Shown here one piece after another: positions 56,594 to 64,000 of a stretch of 64,000 nucleotides of DNA (the stretch's first letter is position 1; each line of letters opens with the position of its first letter). Source of the DNA: Deuterostichococcus epilithicus (taxonomy: Eukaryota > Chlorophyta > Trebouxiophyceae > Prasiolales > Stichococcaceae); the NCBI GenBank assembly GCA_033439295.1, contig JAVTLE010000015.1:1-64000 (forward strand). Direction: 5' to 3'. A model generated the notes under the pieces. That model was not told where the DNA came from. It worked only from the letters and a program-made list of their open reading frames with translations, and did not search any database. The position numbers and the translations under genes were made by a program.

Positions 56594-59500
56594 ATGGCAG
56601 CGGCGGTGGAGAGCCATGTGCAGCAGTTTGTGGAGCTGCCGTCTGACCCGGGCCTGCAGAAGGTAGTGTGCCCGCCGGAGCACTTTATCGCGGTGTCCGC
56701 GCACGACCTCAGTCGCGTGCTTGCTGGTGCGCCCAGCTCATCATGACCTCCGCTGCTGATCACTTGGCGTACGTGTTGCGCTCGACAACCCGGGTCATGA
56801 GCTCCTACATCCTCAGGCCGGCGGGCGTGAGCTCTGTAGCTGTCCACTACATCTTGGCATGCCCAATCCTGCTCCAACATACTTTCCTGCAGGCAACCTG
56901 TCGCCGGACCAGCACACGGCGTTCGTGGCGTTTCACCGCCTCGTCGAGTCCACCTGCCAGTTCGAGTATCTGGATGTCCGCAAGTGAGACCCCTGCATTC
57001 GGAGATGAGGGTTACCTAAAGCTACCGGCCGCCAGCAGTGCGTCATGTGCAACCTGCTGCGTGCCTGATGGAGCCGGACTCAGGGGGATAGCAACCTTGC
57101 TGTGCCCTTGCACTCTGCAGCCGGCTGAAGAAGGACTTTCAGCCGTTTGCATATGCCGCTGCGCGGCAGCCGCTGCCGCTCGCCAGGCGGGAAGGTGCGG
57201 CGGCTCTGCCTTTCGCATGGCGGCCAAACTGTTGCTCTCCTGTCAAACGTGAAACCATTCCGTTCACATATGCAGCGTCAAGAAGCAGGACCAGCCGACC
57301 TGCTTCCTGCAGTGTCTTGTGCATGCTGGACAGCCCGCCAAAGTTCCTGCTCTGGATTGCTTCAGGGATTAGGGTTGAGGCATCGCGGCAAGCTGACACT
57401 GAACTCCTGACGCCACGGCTCTTTCTCTCCCACCCTGCAGCGCCGCCCAGCGACGAGTACCTGGACCAGGAGGAGCTGGACTTTGTGTGCGGCTTCGATG
57501 CACTCATGGAGGCGGCACACTACAGCCGCCTCAGCCAGGCGGAGTGGGAGACCGCCGATCGGGAAGAGTTCACGGTGGGTGCGCCCTTATCCATGCTTCA
57601 TGCGCAGCTGTTGTGCTGAAGGATCGGACGCGGCGCTGCTGGCGAATCTGGCGCCCGACTGAGCTGGGCGGCGTGGCAGGGTCGGCTGCGGAGCGAAGCT
57701 CCGAGGAAGCAGTAGGAAATCCAGCCTCGCTGAAGTGTTCTGCATTGCTGCCGGGCGTGCCTGCGGACGGCGTGCACGCGTATTGGTTCCTCCTGGTAGC
57801 GCATGCCTCACCGGCAACGCCCCGCATGGAGCCTGACAGGCCTCCGCAGCAGCCGTGGCCGCTCACCGCGTTGCCCCTCATACCCGCAGTTCACGATGCC
57901 AGTGGAGGTGGACTGGAGCAAGAACGACACCTCACTTATGGGCCGCTTCTGGGCAGCGCACCCTGGGCAGCAGGCGGAAGCCGCCGAGATCTCCGACCGC
58001 ATCCTCGTCTTCCACCGCGGCATCGACACAGTGAGTCGCTGTCCCTGTGCCTTTCGAGTGCTCGTGCTCACCCCTCTGTCTTCTCTGCAAGGTGTTGTGG
58101 ACCGATACCAGCTCTCGTCTGACGCTTGCAGGGTCGCTCTGCTTATCACCCTGTGACTGTATGACGGGACGTGAGTACAACGAGCCACTGCCGCGCAGCG
58201 GCTGCCTGGGCAGCCACTCAACCAAGATGGCCACGTTTCGGAGCCAGCAGAAATGAACGGCAAAAGCCCTTGCAACCTCAAGGAGACATCGTTTACTGCC
58301 TGCACAGGCGACGGCCAGCGGGCTGTATATTGCGGAGAAGATAGACCTGCTCGTGTCCTACCTCATCGCGCAGCCGCTCGGCAGCCTCCTCGTCAAGTAC
58401 TTCCCCAAGGTGGGTCTGCAGCCGCCGGCTGTGTGCTCGGCACGGCGCCTAGACTCTGGTGCCCGGGACGCATCGTCGGAGGGCGGACAAGAGGCAGGCG
58501 CGGCATACAAGGTCCTGTGCCCGACGCGGGACAGACGGGCGGCGCCTCGCCACTGACTGCGACCCTGGCCTGTGCCCCGCAGCTGGGAGACACGAGCTTG
58601 ATGCAGGCGGTGCTGAAGCTGGGCGACGGCGTCCAGTCCACTGTGGACAAGCCCATCCCGCAGGAGCTGCGCCACAAGCACTCGAAGGTGGGCGCCTCGC
58701 AGTGATAAGGTGGCAGCCGCCTCGCATCATGAGGCGCTGCGCACGCCGGGGGGTTCGCACTGCACTGGCCGCTGCTCGAACCAGCTGCACTGTCGTGCAC
58801 GGCGACCTGCTGCCGTGCACGGCGACATGCTGCCGTGCTACAGCTGTGGCGGCTGCAGCGGCCTCCCGTGTCACGTGTTTGGTTCCTGTGGATGCTCCCG
58901 GGTGCAGATTTTCGCAGGGTTGTTCCACTTTCAACCTGCCCACATCGCAGGTGATCTACCGCTCCAGCCTGGAGCGCCAGATGCCAGACACCAAGAGTGT
59001 CCTCGCCAACCTGTTCAGCACGCTGCAGCTGTCGGAGCCGCAGTTCAAGTCCGTAGTGGTGCTGTTCCGCAACAAGGTGGGCGGCTGCCGTGGCACTCCC
59101 GTGCACTGCAGCACTGGTGGCTGCAGTGCTGGAGCTGGGCCCCTGTCCTCCCCCGGGTTGTGCACCTCCTGCACTGGTGGTGGCAGAGATGCCAGACAGA
59201 CCGCATGGCATCGTCCAGCCCTTGCGACTGTGAGCCGAAGCACCCGATAAGAAATTCAGGAGATTCAATAAAAATTCTATCTTGCATCAGGCTGACGCAA
59301 GTCCTGTGCCGCCTGCGCAGGTCGACGAGACCCCTGCCAAGCCGCCGCCGGCGCCAGCCGGACAGCTGAAGGCTGCGCCTGCGCCGCCGCCGCACGCGGA
59401 CTTCAACAAGGCGAGCTGTCGCCCGCCCTCTGGGCTTGCTGCTGCACGTGTGACGGTTCATCATTAAAAACACATTTTGCCCTGCTGCCAGTCCAGCTGA

Positions 59501-62500
59501 CCGGGGCCTCTTGCCAGCAGAGTCTCGTGCGAGATGAGCGCCAGCTGGCGGATTGGAGCTTGCGGTGCTCCAGTGTGCCGCAAGCACATTGCCATACCTC
59601 CATGTACACTGGATCCTGCAGCGCTGCAGATGATCGTGTGCATCGAGCTCTTCTTTTGGACTTCTACCCGAGACTCGTGTTGTGGTCGTAACAGGCGCTG
59701 GAGCGGCGCAACATCCACATCAAGCGCTTCGAGGAGGTGCCCATCGCCGACACAGAGCTCATCTTCCCGGAGAAGCGCATCTTCCTGAAGCCGCTGACCA
59801 TCCTGCAGCTGGCGGTCACGCTGATCGGTGGCCTGGTGGCCGCGATCGTAACGCTCTGGGGGGTGCGTGCCCAGCCCCTTGTCCGTCGGGTGCATGGCAG
59901 TGTCGACCCCCTGGCGCTGCACCCTCCGACATGTACTGCAAGGTGTCTGTTCTCATCGGCATCGAGCTCAGCATCGAGCTGGAGGTTTCTCGCACTGTGC
60001 ACACGCCGCCATGCTGCGCGCGGTTGCGCACAGCACACCGCAAGCGTCTGACACACAGCCTCTGCAAGCCCAGCACGACGCTGGTTGCTGGCAAGTTGCC
60101 GACCTGCTGCTTCAATGCCGCAGAGCAAGGTCAGCATGAGCCTGCTGGGCTCCATCGTCGTGCTGCTGGCGGGCCGCGCGTCGCAGGTGTGCGCTCTTTG
60201 GCTGCTCTCCTTGGGCCCAGCCATCCCTCTCGACATGCCCTCTCATTTGACTCTGGGGCTGTGCCGCCCCCGCGCACGACTACCAAGCGGGCGTGCAGGC
60301 GAGCCTGCCGCCTATGTAGCCCCCGTGTCGACCTGTCTGCGCCCTCAGAGGCGCCCGCACCTCCCCGCCCAGGTGTACTTCAGCGCCAACATGCAGCGGC
60401 AGGCGATCAGCGACGCCATGACAAAGGGGCTGTACGAGAAGACCCGCGACAGCCAGGAGGGCGTGCTCTTCAGGCGCGCACCTGCTGCCTTCCTTTCCAG
60501 GGCACCTCAGTGCGTTCAGCGCGCCCTGGCGACAGTGTCATCGCCGTTGATGCCTGCTCGCATCAATTCCAGGACCCTCACTCTGCTGACACAGGGGCAC
60601 ACCCAGGACTGGCAGCACAGGCACGGCGCTGTGGTGTCGTTCTAGGGCTGTTCGAGGCCTGCAGTGTCTGCAGCCTCATGCAGGGCGGCAGCCGAACTGC
60701 CGCTGCAGGGATCTGCGCCGGCTCGGGGCTCGGGGCGCCAGGAGTTACCTCGACCTGACGGCCGCTGTGCTGTCGTGTTGCAGGCTGCTGGAGGAGATGA
60801 CAGACCAGCACATCAAGGAGGTGCTGCTGGCGTACATCATCCTGCTCACCAGCAGCACCGGTGCGTCTGCCACCTGTCGCAAGTTTGGGAGGACTTGTGT
60901 CTTCCGCTCCACCCGTTCAGAGGGTCCCAAGCACGGTGTCCCCAAGCGGCAGCCTGCCACCCAGCAGCTGTCACCGCCTCCTCTGCAGCCAGTGCCTGGA
61001 CCCACAATCTGCTTCGCAGCAATGACCGCCGTGCTGTCGCGTACCCCGACCTCCCTGTTGCCGCAGGCCGCGCCATCTCCGAGGCGGAACTCGACACGCA
61101 GTGCGAGGCGTACCTCAAGCAGCGCTTCAGCGAGGAGCTGGACTTCGACATCAGTGGCAGCCTCGTGACGCTCAAGGCCGACGGCATCGTGCGCGTCCAC
61201 GGCCAGGTGGGTTCAGGGTGTAGGGTTCAGGGCAGCACGCCGCCTGGCTCTCCGAAAGCATGTCCTGCTAGCCATTGAAGCTGGCCGTCCAGGCTGCCGA
61301 CGCGTGGAGAGACGCTTGAGTGCTTTGCACGGCATGTAAAGCTGTTGTCACACAGGGTCGATAGTATTGCGTGCGTGGGAGGCCAGGTGAGCGCAGGGTC
61401 ACGCAGTAGAGCCAGTAAGCCGAGGGTGGCGCGGCAGGTCCTGCGTCAGTCAGTCGCTGAACTCCGGGGCGAGATGAGGGTGCCAAAGACAGGCCAGCGG
61501 GCATGACGCCCCAGCGGGTGCCGTGAGGCGCAATAGCTAGGTGGACATGTTGCGACTGGCGCGACTGGCGGTGCGACCTGCGAGCTCACGAACCAACACC
61601 CCTCTCACCTGCAGGGCCTGCTGACGGCGGTGCCGCTGGAGGAGGCGATCGAGCGGCTGCGCGCCAAGTGGGCCGGCTTCTTCAGCCCGGGCGACTCGGC
61701 TAAGTCCGCCCGCAACCCGCGCCTGGCGCGCATCACTGAGCGCCGCTCCTCCCTGGGCCCTATCCCTGAGGCGGAGGTGCGCTGAGTGCTGCCGAGCAAA
61801 CTGTCCTGCAAGCCGGTCGCTAGGCAGAGCAGGGCGTGTACATCTGCCGCTGTCCCTGCTCGAAAGTGAGTGACGTTGCCAGCCGATTACGTCCTGCACA
61901 GAGCGCCATTCCGCCGCCCTGCCAGCCCTGCCGCATCAGCGAAACAACATTCGAGCACATCGCGTGGTGCAGTCCTGCTGGTGGCCCTGCGCGCGCCTGC
62001 ATCGCCACCACAGCGATGCCACCCCTTCGCTGTCAGAACCGCAGTAGGCCAGCGTGGTGATGCTGCTGTTCAGACTGTGCCCCATCAGCATGGATTCCCC
62101 ATGCTTGGCTTGAAGCTCGATTCATCGGAATATCAGGTGGACCAGGCTCAGCTGGACAAGCTGTTTGGCGCCGGCGAGGGACCGCGCAGCCGCTTCGCGT
62201 CTCCAGGCTCTGAAAACTCGTCCGCCTCCACATTCGACCGGCCGTCCGCCATCCTGCCCATCAACGTGAACACGGGCGCAGTCGGCCCGCCGCCGTCGGC
62301 GGTGAGCAGCTCTGGGGCTCTGGGCTGTCACATGTGCATTCGGGCAGGCTCCTGCTCATGCTGATTTCACCCTTTTAAGTCGGCAAGGTTTGGCATTCGG
62401 CAAAGGAATGTACAGCATGGTCCAAAGCGCCTAACATATTATGTCTGGGTTCGCTGCAGAGCTCGGGCAGCGGATCCCCCGGCAGCCCCGGCCGCAAGCA

Positions 62501-62740
62501 CCGCCTGAGCTCCATGCTGAAGTCGGTGCGCGGCAGATGTTGCTATCACTCTGCGCGCTTCGACTGGTGCCCCTGATCACAACTGCCCATAGTCACAGCT
62601 AGCCCGGCTCGACGTGCACAGCGTTACCTGCGCTGTGCGTTTGCATGCTGCAGCACAACAGCACAAGCAGGTGACCGTCGCTCCTGCTGCGCCGTCTGCA
62701 GGTTGGGGCCAGCATGACGGGCAAGAGCCACGACACCTGA
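56594..62740 (+). CDS. DUF3754 (TMEM143-like) membrane protein
   Basis: Eighteen exons, every phase consistent: 56594-56726, 56893-56983, 57121-57194, 57441-57574, 57890-58030, 58308-58409, 58583-58687, 58951-59076, 59321-59410, 59695-59862, 60124-60186, 60373-60473, 60784-60860, 61067-61206, 61615-61776, 62137-62301, 62460-62525, 62702-62740; 658 aa. Conserved blocks: HTAFVAFHRLVESTCQFEYL, VEVDWSKND, NIHIKRFEEVPIADTELIFP and KRIFLKPLTI, then helices LQLAVTLIGGLVAAIVTLWG and MSLLGSIVVLLAGRASQ, then AISDAMTKGLYEKTRDSQEG and EVLLAYIILL. These match DUF3754, whose human member is mitochondrial TMEM143. Function unknown; membrane location in an organelle is likely. There is a Pro/Ala linker exon (59321). 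Introns after 59410 (AAG|GCGAGC) and 60473 (CAG|GCGCGC) need GC donors. The tail is Ser/Gly-rich. Confidence 0.9.
58794..58833 (+). repeat. 20 bp tandem repeat in an intron
   Basis: CGTGCACGGCGACNTGCTGC occurs twice in a row with one mismatch, followed by a partial third copy, inside the intron between the exons ending 58687 and starting 58951. Confidence 0.85.
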
Positions 62741-63183
62741 TGATGCGGAGGCGTTGGTGGACGGATAGGTAGTCATATATTGTTGGGTATTGACAACTGC
62801 ACGTGATACCAGCTAGGCGTCAGCATCCAGGATGCTACTGCGCAGATTTTAAGTGCTTGGTCCGTTGGGCACATGGTTGACAGTTGGTCATCACCACAAA
62901 TCAACGGAATCTTTACGTGATTGGCTATCATGTATATGGCGTCACATGCAAACGGAGCAACGGTTACCAGGTCGCATGCGTTTCCATGCGCGACTCGTTG
63001 GCAAAGCTGGCTTCGTGCGCGACTTGTTGGCAAAGCTGGCTTCGTGCACAAATACAAGCTGCAATGGTGGCTCGCCACCAATAATGACAATGATATGCAA
63101 TTGCTTTGCGTGCCATCTTATTGACATGTGCTGCTGCTGCTGATTCGTCGTCTGCTAACCCCTTCAAGTCAGGTGTAAGCCTA
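62741..63183. other. Convergent intergenic region with 29 bp repeat
   Basis: Between the DUF3754 gene (+) and a minus-strand gene. It contains two copies of a 29 bp unit (CGACTCGTTGGCAAAGCTGG, then CTTCGTGCG; copies start at 62991 and 63020). A TGTAA at 63174-63178 could be a poly(A) signal for the DUF3754 gene, though 430 nt past its stop. Confidence 0.6.
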
Positions 63184-64000
63184 CTACAGCTTCTTCTGCA
63201 GCATCCACCACGCGGCGCTGCCGGTGGCCAGGCCGCTTGAGTGCCGCCACTGCCTGATGTGCTCCTTTGACTGCTTATTGACAGTGCAGCGCTTGCCGCT
63301 GAAAGTTCTTCCAATAAGTTTGGCGTCGCTGATGTGCATATACACTAAGCTTCTTGACGAAGGCCGCATCGAACATGCCCAGCACCACTTCCAGTGACTT
63401 GCACTGTTCCGTCAGACATTGTCTCGATGCTGAGTCGACCAAGAAACTCCATGTGCTCCACCCTGCGTGCCGATGATCATTACAGTCGCCCGTTTGCATT
63501 GACTGGGTATTCGTATTCCTGTGGTTTTGCGCTCGCGTGCGTCATGCCGCCAGTAAATGCGTCATGGCGGCCTGGCGCGTGTACCAAACGATGCCTGGCG
63601 CGCAGAGCATCCATGTAAGCGAGCAGTCAGTACGCAACGAGACAATCCGCTTAGGTACTGCAATGAAAACCTGCGGACGATGACTTGCCGGTGGCCATCA
63701 TGCACACCTGGCCGTTTTGTCGAGGTTTGCGGCTATCTGAACGATGATCTTGCAGCAGCCGGGCTCAACTTTGTACACGTCCGCGCCGAGCGTGAAGAGC
63801 CAGAGCAGGGCATCCATGCTGTGCAGTTCTCTCATGCTGTAAAATTTCTCTTTTGTTGAGGTAGCATAGCACGGTAGACGGAAGGAAGGGCACACCTGGT
63901 GAGCACTGGAGAGCATGCGCCAGCGCTGCACGGCTGCAGGGCAGACCCTCGCCTCCCATCGAGACGAGCGAAGACTCCAAGGTACAGTCGGCAATTGGCT
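63184..64000 (-). CDS. Partial unknown gene, 5' end off the window
   Basis: Minus-strand exon-like pieces: a first piece near 63895-64000 ending at a GTGTGC donor (63889-63894); one of about 63713-63831 reading MRELHSMDALLWLFTLGADV and YKVEPGCCKIIVQIAANLDK; one near 63370-63470 (MEFLGRLSIETMSDGTVQV in one frame); and a C-terminal piece ending at 63184, KLIGRTFSGKRCTVNKQSKE then IRQWRHSSGL and WWMLQKKL. The final piece looks like a genuine C-terminus. Frames between pieces were not fully reconciled. Family not recognised. Confidence 0.45.

Noticed and set aside
1-64000. tRNA or rRNA genes
   Set aside because: No stretch read as a cloverleaf or rRNA core by eye. A covariance-model scan would be needed to exclude a tRNA; none is claimed.

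Overview
The window is nuclear DNA of a green alga, most likely a GC-rich trebouxiophyte or related chlorophyte. The evidence is: protein-coding genes broken by many 100-900 nt introns ending in TGCAG or CGCAG; plastid genes such as CP12 carried in the nucleus with transit peptides; TTTAGGG/CCCTAAA telomere-type heptamers; GCC/CTG-rich codon use; and large tyrosine-kinase-like kinases, CC-LRR F-box proteins and DUF4336/DUF3754 families typical of green algae. No long continuous ORF track explains the window. Gene models had to be built by joining exons with matching splice phase, and I did this by eye.

Layout, left to right. 1-3.94 kb is a repeat block with no normal gene. It holds a pair of ~285 bp inverted arms with telomere-like heptamers just inside them and a decayed tyrosine-recombinase-like fragment between them, then a 171 bp (57-codon) tandem array, then a broken gene for a 35-residue coiled-coil repeat protein. 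4.5-13.4 kb (+) has an AsmA-like membrane-anchored protein, an SDR oxidoreductase and a BTB/POZ protein. 13.6-15.8 kb (-) is a NIP30/PSME3IP1-family gene. 16.2-22.9 kb (+) is a 16-exon F-box/LRR gene. 23.8-24.8 kb (-) is a small unknown gene. 25.0-34.5 kb (-) is one long receptor-like kinase whose tail carries about a dozen NPYxxF-type motifs.

The right half continues with CP12 (35.7-36.8 kb, -) divergent from a plastid S1-domain PTAC10-like gene (37.3-40.6 kb, +); a four-unit zinc-ribbon protein (41.3-42.7 kb, +); a fucosyltransferase-like type II membrane glycosyltransferase (44.2-49.0 kb, -); a plastid DUF4336 protein (50.1-53.8 kb, -); unassigned minus-strand exons (54.75-56.0 kb); an 18-exon DUF3754/TMEM143-like membrane protein (56.6-62.7 kb, +); and a partial minus-strand gene running off the right end.

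Themes. At least four genes (CP12, S1/PTAC10-like, DUF4336, possibly AsmA-like) look organellar and would act in the plastid. BTB and F-box genes suggest ubiquitin-ligase adaptors. About one intron in ten must use a GC donor to keep frame. Two genes carry degraded or in-frame copies of a splice acceptor plus exon start in the preceding intron. These, with the NPY-motif kinase and the left-end repeat block, are the most unusual observations. I found no operon, CRISPR, phage, rRNA or tRNA feature.
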